40,211 bases of DNA from an uncultured Muriicola sp. (lineage in GTDB: Bacteria > Bacteroidota > Bacteroidia > Flavobacteriales > Flavobacteriaceae), in NCBI RefSeq assembly GCF_947258935.1, contig NZ_CAMYKH010000018.1, forward strand, positions 5,229-45,439, written 5' to 3'. Made by a program: the position numbers and the translations under genes. The stretch's first letter is position 1. Every line of letters begins with the position of its first letter. Below are positions 18,285 through 26,386 of the stretch, piece by piece. The notes beneath the pieces are model-generated. The model ran no database searches. It worked only from the letters and a program-made list of their open reading frames with translations, and was not told where the DNA came from.

Positions 18285-18792
18285 CTAAGTCGATATTTAA
18301 TTCATCTAAATCATCTATTGTATCTTCCAGGTAGTCCATGATCTGTTCGTCATCCATACCTGTTTCCATAAATTCATCAATTTCCAGGTTTGCTACCGGG
18401 ATCACTTCTGCAATTTCATAACTGCTTAATTCCAATTCCCGAGATTCAAAATACGAGGTAATATCCACCTCGGCAAGATCATCAAAAGTGATGGGTTGTG
18501 ATCTGTTCCATGGTAGCGCTATAACCAGCACAAAAATGGCAGCAATAGCAGCAGCTGCGTACAAGTATTTCTTATAGGATCTCAACTGAATGACAGGAGT
18601 CTCATTCTGTGTAGTACTCGCAAGTATCTCTTTCTCAAGATTGTCAAAATAGGTATCTGGAACGGCAAACCCTTCCTCTTTTGGAAACTGTTGGGCTTCT
18701 TCTTCCTGCATCCGTTGCTGAATGCGTTCTGTGAGCCCTTCAAAATATCCTGGAGGGGTTTTAAAACTGTTCTTTTTAGGTATCTTTTTCAT
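18268..18792 (-). CDS. single-pass membrane protein, probable anti-sigma factor
   Basis: A 174-residue protein with one membrane span near residues 77-95 (LYAAAAIAAIFVLVIALPW). The cytoplasmic N-terminal part holds two copies of a short motif, FKTPPGYFEGL (10-20) and FAVPDTYFDNL (42-52), seen in Bacteroidota proteins encoded beside ECF sigma factors. The C-terminal part outside the membrane is strongly acidic, with many Asp and Glu up to the last residues. It has no zinc-binding HxxxCxxC of classical ZAS anti-sigma factors. It lies 33 bases after the sigma gene and overlaps the next one. The position argues for holding the sigma factor at the membrane; this is not shown by a known domain. Confidence 0.72.
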   Translation of the reverse strand: MKKIPKKNSFKTPPGYFEGLTERIQQRMQEEEAQQFPKEEGFAVPDTYFDNLEKEILASTTQNETPVIQLRSYKKYLYAAAAIAAIFVLVIALPWNRSQPITFDDLAEVDITSYFESRELELSSYEIAEVIPVANLEIDEFMETGMDDEQIMDYLEDTIDDLDELNIDLDEAYQ

Positions 18793-18825
18793 TGTTTAGG
18801 TATGACACTTCTTCCAAGCGATGGT

Positions 18826-19368
18826 TTAATGAATCTCAAGGAAGCCTTCTATTTTCTTGACTGCTAAATGGTAGGACGCTTTTAATGCCCCTACCGATGT
18901 TCCCAGTATTTCTGAGATCTCCTCATATTTCAATTCCTCAAAATATTTCATGTTAAAGACCAATTTCTGCTTTTCGGGCAAACGAGCTATTGCCTGCTGT
19001 AATTGTAACTGTATTTCATCTCCTTCAAAATAAACATCTGCCTCAAGTGTATTTGCTTTACGCTCAATAAGCTCATCGCTGCTTACGCCCAGTTTTCTGG
19101 ATTTAGTTTTTAAGAATGTTAAGGCCTCATTGGTTCCTATTCTATACATCCATGAGTACAATTTACTATCACCTTTAAACTTATCTATATTCCTGAATAC
19201 CTTTATAAAAGTATTTTGCAAAACATCGTCCGCATCATCATGATCAAGCACAATTCGCCTAATATGCCAGTACAAGCGCTCTTTATAGCTTGTAATAAGC
19301 ACCTCAAAAGCCTTGGCCTGGGTATCTTTTTGCTTTAGCTCTTTAACTAAGGTTTCTTCAGCAATCAA
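18826..19368 (-). CDS. ECF-type RNA polymerase sigma factor
   Basis: A 180-residue sigma-70 family protein of the extracytoplasmic-function type. Region 2 spans about residues 25-85, with DADDVLQNTFIKVFRN and SWMYRIGTNEALTFLK. Region 4 spans about 125-178, with LPEKQKLVFNMKYFEELKYEEISEILG and the helix-turn-helix VGALKASYHLAVKKIEG. The sequence WHIRRIVLDHDDADDVLQ is close to a widespread flavobacterial group. The only start near the conserved N-terminus is TTG 19368; no in-frame ATG lies before region 2 and an in-frame TAA is a little upstream, so a TTG start is likely. First gene of a three-gene unit with an anti-sigma-like protein and a periplasmic protein. The regulon is unknown. Confidence 0.9.
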   Translation of the reverse strand: MIAEETLVKELKQKDTQAKAFEVLITSYKERLYWHIRRIVLDHDDADDVLQNTFIKVFRNIDKFKGDSKLYSWMYRIGTNEALTFLKTKSRKLGVSSDELIERKANTLEADVYFEGDEIQLQLQQAIARLPEKQKLVFNMKYFEELKYEEISEILGTSVGALKASYHLAVKKIEGFLEIH

Positions 19369-19484
19369 ATTCAGTTCGTTATTCTTGTAAGACCCTTATT
19401 TAGTATAAAGGTTTAATGAGCTGTTCTATACCTTCTAAAATAGCCATTTTATCGATTCAACCGATCCAACGAAGTAAGCTATAG

Positions 19485-21308
19485 TTAAGAGAACGATTGC
19501 ATAGCCACTAATTTATGGTATACGCCTTTCTTTTTTAGTAGTATCTCATGAGTTCCTTGTTCAATGATCCTGCCTTTTTCGAGTACTATAATAGTATCTG
19601 CATTCTGTATCGTTGATAATCTGTGAGCAATGACCAGAGATGTTCGGTTCTTCATTAACTTTTCCAGAGCATCCTGAACCAAACGTTCACTTTCAGTATC
19701 AAGCGCAGAGGTAGCTTCATCCAGGATCATAATAGGAGGATTCTTTAAGACTGCCCTTGCAATGGAAAGTCGTTGTTTTTGACCCCCACTTAATTTGTTT
19801 CCGCTATCGCCGATATTAGTGTTGTATCCTTTTGGAAGTTGGTCTATAAATTCGTGGGCATTGGCTATTTTGGCTGCTTCCATGATCTCTTCCTCTGTCG
19901 CGTTCTCTTTGCCAAGTGCTATATTATTCCGCACCGTGTCATTGAAAAGGATAGAATCTTGTGTTACAAGACCCATGAGATGGCGTAAGGACCTTTTTGA
20001 TAATTGTTTGATTGGTATTCCGTCTATTTTAATAGCACCTTTATCCACATCGTAAAAACGGGTCACAAGATTTGTAATGGTGCTTTTTCCGCTGCCAGAC
20101 TGGCCTACCAAAGCTACTGTTTTACCTTTGGGCACCTCCAGGGAAAACCCTTCCAACACCCAATCATTCTCATATTTAAATGAGATGTCTTCAAGGGAGA
20201 TGGCCGTTTTAAACTGTTCTAAATTTGTGGGATGCTCAACTTCTTTGATAGGGTTCTCAGTTTCCAGGATCTCCAACACCCGCTCCGCAGCTGCATTCCC
20301 TTTTTTGACCCCATATGAAGCCTTACTAATGGCCTTGGCCGGCGTTAAAATATTGTAGGCTAATCCCATATAGGCTATAAAGGACGAGGCGTCTAGTGTT
20401 TTATCTATAAGCACCATCTTTCCTCCAAACCATAGTAGTACACCAATTACAACAATACCGAGAAATTCACCTGTAGGAGAGGCCAGGTTCTGACGGTTGA
20501 GCAGTTTGTTGGAAAAATGAAAGAAGCGTTCTGTAGAAGCACTAAAAGTCTTATAAAAACGAGACTCGGAATTAAAGGCTTTTATGACTCTAAGACCCCC
20601 AAGGGTTTCTTCTACAATAGATAAGAATTCTCCCTGTTCCTTCTGTACTCTGTCCGATTTCTTTTTGAGCGATTTGCCTATCCTTGAGATGATCATTCCT
20701 GCCAGGGGAATAAAAATAAATACAAAGAGCGTAAGCTTAACGCTGATAAAGAACATCACAGCGATTGTAAACATAATTGTAAGGGGTTCCCGAACGATCA
20801 ATTCCAGAATAGAAAGAAAGGAATGCTGTATTTCCAATACATCTGAGGTGATCCTGGCTATAACATCGCCTTTTTTCTTTTCAGAATAAAATGAAATGGG
20901 CAAATCCACGATCTTTTGATACATACGATTCCTGATGTCCTTTAAAACCCCGTTTCTCAGGAACGTAATAAAATACATGGCGAGGTAATTGAAAATATTC
21001 TTGAGAAAGAATAGTATCAGCACCAGGGCGATCACCAGCACCAGGGCCTGCATCTCATTGGAGTCCGAATAGGAGGTAAGTCGGTAGCTGATATACTCCT
21101 GAAAGTAATCTTTTAGCGACCCAATACCTTCATACACAGGTTTTTCATAAACCTTTTTGGTTTGCTTAAAAAGTACATCGAGCATTGGGATAAGCGCTGC
21201 AAAAGACAACGCACTGAAAAGGGCATAGAGGATATTAAAAAAGATGTTGAGAAATGCGTATTTCTTGTAAGGAACCGCAAAGCGAAGGATCTTTTTGAAA
21301 TAGTTCAT
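19485..21308 (-). CDS. ABC exporter, fused permease and ATPase (MsbA-like)
   Basis: A 607-residue half-transporter that should work as a homodimer. Residues 1-330 hold a six-span type IV exporter domain, with hydrophobic segments such as YALFSALSFAALIPML, ALVLVIALVLILFFL and IVVIGVLLWFG. The ATPase follows: Walker A GQSGSGKST at 402-410, signature LSGGQKQR at 507, Walker B MILDEATSALD at 528-537 and the switch His562. MsbA moves lipid A and related lipids; in Bacteroidota such stand-alone exporters are often given that name without test. The ATG overlaps the TAA of the upstream phosphomutase gene (TAATG), so the two are translationally coupled. It appears intact. The substrate is unknown. Confidence 0.9.
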   Translation of the reverse strand: MNYFKKILRFAVPYKKYAFLNIFFNILYALFSALSFAALIPMLDVLFKQTKKVYEKPVYEGIGSLKDYFQEYISYRLTSYSDSNEMQALVLVIALVLILFFLKNIFNYLAMYFITFLRNGVLKDIRNRMYQKIVDLPISFYSEKKKGDVIARITSDVLEIQHSFLSILELIVREPLTIMFTIAVMFFISVKLTLFVFIFIPLAGMIISRIGKSLKKKSDRVQKEQGEFLSIVEETLGGLRVIKAFNSESRFYKTFSASTERFFHFSNKLLNRQNLASPTGEFLGIVVIGVLLWFGGKMVLIDKTLDASSFIAYMGLAYNILTPAKAISKASYGVKKGNAAAERVLEILETENPIKEVEHPTNLEQFKTAISLEDISFKYENDWVLEGFSLEVPKGKTVALVGQSGSGKSTITNLVTRFYDVDKGAIKIDGIPIKQLSKRSLRHLMGLVTQDSILFNDTVRNNIALGKENATEEEIMEAAKIANAHEFIDQLPKGYNTNIGDSGNKLSGGQKQRLSIARAVLKNPPIMILDEATSALDTESERLVQDALEKLMKNRTSLVIAHRLSTIQNADTIIVLEKGRIIEQGTHEILLKKKGVYHKLVAMQSFS

Positions 21309-23017
21309 TAATCCAAATTCAGTTGTTTCAGGATACGAGTCAACTTATCTTCTAATGCCTGGTTTACCGTCTTATAATCAGACACCTTGTCCATAGCTGC
21401 GTTTACGCTGAAATAAAATTTTATCTTAGGTTCCGTGCCACTAGGTCTTGCTGCCATCCTTGTGCCATCTGAGGTCGTATAAATTAGTACGTTAGATGTT
21501 GGAAGCGCTATTGGGGTGATCTCACCGGAGACCAGATTGGTTGAGGTTGCCGTATTGTAATCGTCTACTGTAATTACAGGAGACCCATCGAGCGATTTTA
21601 CCGGATTGGCCTTGTAATCCTTCATCATTTGGGTGATCTCTTCGGCCCCTGAAATTCCTTTTTTGGTTAAGGAGATCAATTTTTCCTTATAGAATCCGTA
21701 GGCTTCATAACATTTGATCAGCTCCTCATAGAATGAACTGCCGGCAGCTTTTGCCTGAGCACCTATTTCACAGGCCAGTAGGGTAGAGGTTACCGCGTCT
21801 TTATCGCGAACAAAATCGCCCACCATAAATCCAAAACTTTCCTCGCCACCTCCAACAAAATACTGTTTTGGATGATCTACGATCATTTTTGCGATCCATT
21901 TAAAGCCGGTTAAGGAAGTCTTGCACTCAACCCCATAAGCATCTGCCAAAGACTGCATCATAGGAGTGGAAACAATGGTGGATGCTATAAATTCATGACC
22001 TTTAAATCCGGATTTTTTCCGCTGATCTAGCAAAAACTTGGTCATAAGTACCATGGTCTGATTGCCATTCAACAATTCCATCTTTCCTTCAAGATTACGC
22101 ACTGCAATGCCCAGTCGGTCACTATCAGGATCCGTGCCAACAACCATATCTGCGCCTATTTCTTCTGCTTTTTTCATGGCAAGGGTAAGTGCTTCGGGCT
22201 CTTCGGGATTGGGTGATACTACCGTTGGAAAATCTCCGTCTGGCTTGGCTTGTTCCTCTATAATAGACACTTTGGTGTATCCGGCCCTTTTTAGAACTTC
22301 CGGGATAGCCGTAATTGAGGTACCGTGTAAGGAAGTGAAAACAATTGAAAAATCTGCTTTTCCAGGGGCATTAAAATTTCCATTTTTAACTGAGGCTTCG
22401 AAAAAAGCTTCGTCTACTTCCTTATCTATTAGTTGTATAAACTCTTCTTTGGCCTCAAACCGAATTTCTTCAAAGGAAAGGCCATTGATCTCTGCAATGA
22501 TCTGCCCGTCTTGCGGCGGAACTATTTGACCTCCATCTGTCCAATAGACCTTATATCCATTGTATTCCGGGGGATTATGAGATGCGGTAAGCACTATCCC
22601 TGCATGGCATTTTAAATAACGAACTGCGAAGGAAAGTTCGGGAGTAGTTCGCAGTTCGGAGAAAAGATATACGTGTATATTATTTGCCGAAAATACCTCG
22701 GCCACTATTCTTGCTAGTGTATCACTATTATGACGACAATCATAGGCGATAACGACTTTTAAAGGAGTGTCCGGATATGATTTTTTGAGATAATTGCTCA
22801 GACCTTGTGTGCTTTTGCCCAGGGTATATTTATTGATCCTGTTGGTGCCCACACCCATGACACCTCGCATACCCCCGGTACCAAATTCCATGTTCTTGTA
22901 GAACCGGTCCTTTAGTTCTTCGGGATCTGTATCGATAAGATGTTGAATTTCTTTTTTTACGGCAGGGTCAAAAAAATCGGTCAACCAACTTTGGGCTGTA
23001 GTAAGAATGTCATTCAT
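21308..23017 (-). CDS. phosphoglucomutase/phosphomannomutase family (phosphosugar mutase)
   Basis: A 569-residue alpha-D-phosphohexomutase that moves phosphate between C1 and C6 of glucose or mannose through a phosphoserine. The active-site Ser146 is in TASHNPPEYNGYK, the Mg site is DPDSDR (296-301), the sugar-binding loop is GGGEESFGFMVGDFVRDKDAV, and the phosphate-binding loop RPSGTEPKIKFYF lies near the C-terminus. Length and the extra insertions match the PgcA/PGM2-like branch (about 570 residues) that makes glucose-1-phosphate in Bacteroidota. It lies 30 bases after the glycosyltransferase gene and is coupled to the ABC exporter by a 1-base overlap. This hints at a role in glycan or nucleotide-sugar supply. 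The exact sugar is inferred. Confidence 0.93.
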   Translation of the reverse strand: MNDILTTAQSWLTDFFDPAVKKEIQHLIDTDPEELKDRFYKNMEFGTGGMRGVMGVGTNRINKYTLGKSTQGLSNYLKKSYPDTPLKVVIAYDCRHNSDTLARIVAEVFSANNIHVYLFSELRTTPELSFAVRYLKCHAGIVLTASHNPPEYNGYKVYWTDGGQIVPPQDGQIIAEINGLSFEEIRFEAKEEFIQLIDKEVDEAFFEASVKNGNFNAPGKADFSIVFTSLHGTSITAIPEVLKRAGYTKVSIIEEQAKPDGDFPTVVSPNPEEPEALTLAMKKAEEIGADMVVGTDPDSDRLGIAVRNLEGKMELLNGNQTMVLMTKFLLDQRKKSGFKGHEFIASTIVSTPMMQSLADAYGVECKTSLTGFKWIAKMIVDHPKQYFVGGGEESFGFMVGDFVRDKDAVTSTLLACEIGAQAKAAGSSFYEELIKCYEAYGFYKEKLISLTKKGISGAEEITQMMKDYKANPVKSLDGSPVITVDDYNTATSTNLVSGEITPIALPTSNVLIYTTSDGTRMAARPSGTEPKIKFYFSVNAAMDKVSDYKTVNQALEDKLTRILKQLNLD

Positions 23018-23047
23018 GAGGTAAGAGTTGCGTATTTAAAGATAAAA

Positions 23048-24022
23048 TTACGAAGAATATTCCTTAACGCGGGGCGTCAGATTTATTTCCTTCGAAATTG
23101 TATAACGAGGCTCACTCTTTCTAGATCGTACCATGATCTCCCCTATAAATCCGGCCAAAAAGAACTGTGTCCCTATGATCATGGAGGTAAGGGCCACGTA
23201 GAATTGTGGACGTTGACTTAGAAGTCTCCCGGTAGGGTGGATGAACAATTTATCAATACCCAGATAGAGTGCAAACCCGGATCCTATGATAAACATAAGT
23301 ACCCCAAGTGCTCCGAAGAGGTGCATGGGCCTTTTACCAAACTTAGAAACAAACCATATGGTGATGAGGTCCAGAAAACCCTTGATAAAGCGGTCTGCCC
23401 CAAATTTTGTTTTTCCGTATTTCCGCGCCTGATGTTGTACCACCTTCTCCCCAATTTTTGAAAAACCTGCATTTTTCACAAGAACAGGGATATAGCGATG
23501 CATCTCGCCCGAAACCTCAATTGTTTTTATTACCTCTTTCCTGAATGCTTTCAGGCCACAATTGAAATCGTGTAATTTTACTCCCGATGTTTTACGAGCA
23601 GCCCAGTTAAAGAGTTTGGAAGGAATATTTTTGGTAATAGCATGATCGTATCGCTTTTTCTTCCAACCAGAGACCAGTTCATACTCCTGGTCTTGTATCA
23701 TTTTTACGAGACCTGGTATCTCTTCCGGATTGTCCTGAAGATCCGCATCCATGGTAATAATGATATCGCCAATAGCCTTTTTAAATCCGGCATGAAGTGC
23801 CTGTGATTTGCCAAAATTCTTTAAGAACCTAATCCCTTTGACATTCGGATTGCTGCCAGCCAGTTGGGTAATAACTTCCCAGGAAGTATCAGTACTACCG
23901 TCATCAATAAAAACGATCTCATATAAAAAATGATTGGACTGCATCACCGATACAATCCAATCATGGAGTTCTTGTAAAGATTCTTCTTCGTTCAATAAAG
24001 GAATGACAATGGATACGGTCAT
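23048..24022 (-). CDS. family 2 glycosyltransferase, polyprenyl-phosphate sugar transferase type
   Basis: A 324-residue membrane glycosyltransferase of the DPM1/ArnC/GtrB kind. The GT-A domain fills residues 1-225, with IVIPLLNEEESL, FIDDGSTDTS, and DADLQD (92-97) that holds the metal- and nucleotide-binding Asp residues. Two membrane spans follow, near 233-257 (LFGALGVLMFIIGSGFALYLG) and 275-305. Family members transfer a sugar from a nucleotide donor to undecaprenyl phosphate on the inner face of the cytoplasmic membrane. It lies 42 bases after the DUF4199 gene and 30 before the phosphosugar mutase, on the same strand, so a shared transcript is likely. The sugar is unknown. Confidence 0.9.
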   Translation of the reverse strand: MTVSIVIPLLNEEESLQELHDWIVSVMQSNHFLYEIVFIDDGSTDTSWEVITQLAGSNPNVKGIRFLKNFGKSQALHAGFKKAIGDIIITMDADLQDNPEEIPGLVKMIQDQEYELVSGWKKKRYDHAITKNIPSKLFNWAARKTSGVKLHDFNCGLKAFRKEVIKTIEVSGEMHRYIPVLVKNAGFSKIGEKVVQHQARKYGKTKFGADRFIKGFLDLITIWFVSKFGKRPMHLFGALGVLMFIIGSGFALYLGIDKLFIHPTGRLLSQRPQFYVALTSMIIGTQFFLAGFIGEIMVRSRKSEPRYTISKEINLTPRVKEYSS

Positions 24023-24064
24023 AGAATATCGTAGCTTCTTCCTTTCAAAAGTACAATAATCCTT

Positions 24065-24583
24065 TTAATCCGCGAGTTCCGATTTTTTGAATATTAAGCC
24101 CCCAATTAATCCTATAACCAAGCCCATAATAATATTAAAAATCAGAATGAATGGGTAGGAAATCCAAAAGTAGTCGATCGTTCCCTGGTATTGTTGCTCT
24201 ATTTGAGCAGAACTCATAACTCCCGCGGCTTCCGCATTAGCCTTATTAGTCTCGGCGATTTTTGTGATGAATTCTGTATCCAGAACACTGGATAGAAAGA
24301 TCATATAAACAATATAGATAACTCCTGAGATAAGTGCGATACCAATACCTAATTTAATAGCTTGCCCAAGCGATAATAATCCGCCATTAGCCTTTCTGAA
24401 ATTAAATATCGCCCAAATTGTAATTGCTACAGCCAATACTATACTTATTACCGTATTACTGGTATCTTGTGAAGTATGAGCATCCATTGAATAAAGCATC
24501 AGTCCGAATACGACACTTATTGCCCCAAGGATTAAGCCATAATTGAGTGAAAATTTTCCGATCTTTGGTTGATTTTGTTCCAT
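24065..24583 (-). CDS. DUF4199 membrane protein
   Basis: A 172-residue integral membrane protein of the Bacteroidota family DUF4199. About four membrane spans are seen: near 14-30, 44-62, 78-98 and 137-165. The signature block between spans two and three is FRKANGGLLSLGQAIKLGIGI. A soluble loop of about 35 residues (TEFITKIAETNKANAEAAG...) lies before the last hydrophobic part. No catalytic motif is visible and no function is known for the family. It is the first gene of the unit that continues with the GT2 glycosyltransferase, an association that may bear on its role. It is divergent from the L31 gene. Confidence 0.82.
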   Translation of the reverse strand: MEQNQPKIGKFSLNYGLILGAISVVFGLMLYSMDAHTSQDTSNTVISIVLAVAITIWAIFNFRKANGGLLSLGQAIKLGIGIALISGVIYIVYMIFLSSVLDTEFITKIAETNKANAEAAGVMSSAQIEQQYQGTIDYFWISYPFILIFNIIMGLVIGLIGGLIFKKSELAD

Positions 24584-24685
24584 TTTTTAGTTCAGTTTTT
24601 AAGTTTATTGAATTGTTAGTGCTTATTTTATGTAAAATGTTACAAAACCAAGATACAATTTTTAAGATGGTTTTTTGAAGTTCTT

Positions 24686-24718
24686 CTTGTGGAATGCTAA
24701 AAAAATTAATTACATTTG
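24686..24718 (+). promoter_or_regulatory. promoter of rpmE2 (-33 and -7 boxes)
   Basis: TACATTTG (24711-24718) is an exact -7 box, and CTTG (24686-24689) lies 21 bases upstream as a partial -33 box. The ATG follows at 24748. Confidence 0.65.
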
Positions 24719-24747
24719 CAGCCTGAAAAAAGAATACCCCTAAGACA

Positions 24748-25035
24748 ATGAGAAAAGGTATACACCCAGAGAATTATAGATTGGTAGCGTTCAAAGATAT
24801 GTCTAATGATGAGATTTTCATTACCAAATCTACGGCAGACACCAAAGAGACCTTGGACGTAGAAGGCGTTCAATATCCCCTTATTAAATTAGAGATCTCC
24901 AGAACTTCACATCCATTTTACACCGGTAAAGCCAAATTGGTTGATACTGCCGGTAGGATCGATAAGTTTAAGAACAAATACCAGAAATTCAAAAAAGAGG
25001 CAGCTCCTGCCGCTGAAGAAAAGAAAGAAAAGTAA
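24748..25035 (+). CDS. rpmE2: 50S ribosomal protein L31, type B (zinc-less)
   Basis: A 95-residue ribosomal protein starting [19 protein letters not shown], the hallmark of type B L31. It lacks the CxxC zinc pair of type A and so is the zinc-independent form; in most Bacteroidota it is the only L31. The core ends near residue 80 (KFKNKYQKF), followed by an Ala/Glu/Lys-rich tail ([11 protein letters not shown]) common in flavobacteria. It stands alone, with a good -7 box upstream and a strong terminator downstream, and is divergent from the DUF4199 gene. The identification is secure. Confidence 0.96.
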   Translation: MRKGIHPENYRLVAFKDMSNDEIFITKSTADTKETLDVEGVQYPLIKLEISRTSHPFYTGKAKLVDTAGRIDKFKNKYQKFKKEAAPAAEEKKEK

Positions 25036-25064
25036 AATTTTCCTGGTAGTACAAAATATTGTAG

Positions 25065-25098
25065 CGCCTCCGATACGCATCGGGGGCGTTATTTTTTT
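25065..25098 (+). terminator. intrinsic terminator of rpmE2
   Basis: A 10-bp stem (25065-25074 with 25079-25088, one G-T pair) and a loop ACGC are followed by TTATTTTTTT. It lies 30 bases after the L31 stop and 24 before the next gene. Confidence 0.88.
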
Positions 25099-25121
25099 AC
25101 TTTTGGTGAAAATAAGGTTGC

Positions 25122-26297
25122 ATGAATTATATACTCATAGACAGTGAGGTTAGAACCTCCTTACTCCCCTTTACATTTACCAGGCCTGTAGCGGAGATCA
25201 GGATCGGGATCCTTACGCTACGGGAAAAATGGGAGGCTTATTTAAAGGTAAAAGCTTCGTTTAAAACAGAGGAGTATCTCAGGGTGAAATATCCAATGAC
25301 ACTTAAGGGAGATAATATTTTTATTGATGCCTCCTTTTTACCAACTCCAGAATTGGTTTCAGCCATTCTATCGCTGGAGCCGGAAACGGCTCTTACACAT
25401 AATGATTTAGTTCTGGCGTATAGGTCTGCTGAGGATATTTCCCAGTCAGACATTTCTACTTTAAAACAAAAAAACTACCAGGCACCTTTAATCAGGGTCC
25501 AAAATACCTGGGATATCTTTTCAAAGAACGGGGAAGCCTTACAACAAGACTTTGATCTGATCACAAAAGGAAGAAAAAGTGCTCCTATTTCCAAGACGAA
25601 TAGGCTGATCTCTCCGCAAAATATATTCTTGGAGGAAGGCGCCAAGGTAGAGCACAGCATTCTGAATGCTTCAGAAGGCCCTATTTATCTGGGGAAGGAT
25701 TCTGAGGTCATGGAAGGAAATATGATCCGTGGTGGTTTCGCACTTTGTGAACGTGCGGTTGTAAAAATGGGCGCTAAAATATATGGACCAACAACTGTAG
25801 GGCCACAAGGAAAAGTTTGTGGAGAGATCAACAATTCTGTCATTTTTGGTAATTCGAGCAAAGGGCACGATGGATATCTTGGCAATTCAGTACTTGGAGA
25901 ATGGTGTAATATTGGAGCCGATTCTAACAATTCCAACCTTAAGAATAATTATGCCAAGGTGAGATTATGGAATTATACTACTGAGCGTTTTGAACAAACC
26001 GGACTCCAATTTTGCGGACTAATGATGGGGGATCACAGTAAAACGGCTATCAACACTATGTTCAATACCGGAACTGTGATAGGTGTAAATTGCAACATTT
26101 TTGCCACAGGCTTTCCACGCAACTTTGTTCCCAGCTTTAGTTGGGGAGGGGCAAGCGGATTTACTACGTATCAGACCGCTAAGGCATTTGAAGCCGCGGA
26201 AGTTATGATGGCGAGGCGTGGAAGAATCTTCGATGAAAAGGAAGCGTCTATAATGGAACACGTTTTTGAGCTCACAAAGAAATGGCGTAAGTATTAG
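25122..26297 (+). CDS. GlmU-family protein (putative sugar nucleotidyltransferase with hexapeptide helix)
   Basis: A 391-residue protein of the Bacteroidota 'GlmU family'. The first 160 residues resemble a reduced nucleotidyltransferase (MNYILIDSEVRTSLLPFTFTRPVAEIRIGIL) but lack the GxGTRM-PK loop of true GlmU. The second half is a left-handed beta-helix of hexapeptide repeats, with VEHSILNASEGPIYLG, MGAKIYGPTTVGP and CNIFATGFP. A conserved block, LGEWCNIGADSNNSNLKNNYAKVRLWN, resembles the acetyl-CoA acyltransferase active region. Both activities are therefore open to doubt. It follows the L31 terminator by 24 bases and ends in TAG. Relatives are common next to peptidase or cell-wall genes in flavobacteria, but the function has not been shown to my knowledge. 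Confidence 0.85.
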   Translation: MNYILIDSEVRTSLLPFTFTRPVAEIRIGILTLREKWEAYLKVKASFKTEEYLRVKYPMTLKGDNIFIDASFLPTPELVSAILSLEPETALTHNDLVLAYRSAEDISQSDISTLKQKNYQAPLIRVQNTWDIFSKNGEALQQDFDLITKGRKSAPISKTNRLISPQNIFLEEGAKVEHSILNASEGPIYLGKDSEVMEGNMIRGGFALCERAVVKMGAKIYGPTTVGPQGKVCGEINNSVIFGNSSKGHDGYLGNSVLGEWCNIGADSNNSNLKNNYAKVRLWNYTTERFEQTGLQFCGLMMGDHSKTAINTMFNTGTVIGVNCNIFATGFPRNFVPSFSWGGASGFTTYQTAKAFEAAEVMMARRGRIFDEKEASIMEHVFELTKKWRKY

Positions 26298-26351
26298 ATA
26301 ATCAGACTTTAGGGTAGGGGATGTACATTTTATAGACAGCACTCAAAGTGT

Positions 26352-26359
26352 TATCTTTG
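26352..26359 (+). promoter_or_regulatory. -7 promoter box of mtaB
   Basis: TATCTTTG is an exact TAnnTTTG match, 28 bases before the ATG at 26387. It lies directly behind a GTG at 26348 that would otherwise look like a start codon, and so argues that the GTG is untranscribed. Confidence 0.6.
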
Positions 26360-26386
26360 CCACCCTTTACAATGGAAGAAGAAAAA

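Noticed and set aside
22062..22529. 155-codon open frame on the plus strand inside the phosphosugar mutase gene
   Set aside because: Antisense shadow of a well-supported gene, with low-complexity Ser/Pro-rich translation and no family features.
26348..26350. GTG start for mtaB
   Set aside because: It lies upstream of the -7 box TATCTTTG, and MtaB proteins normally begin near MNKKVAFYTLG.
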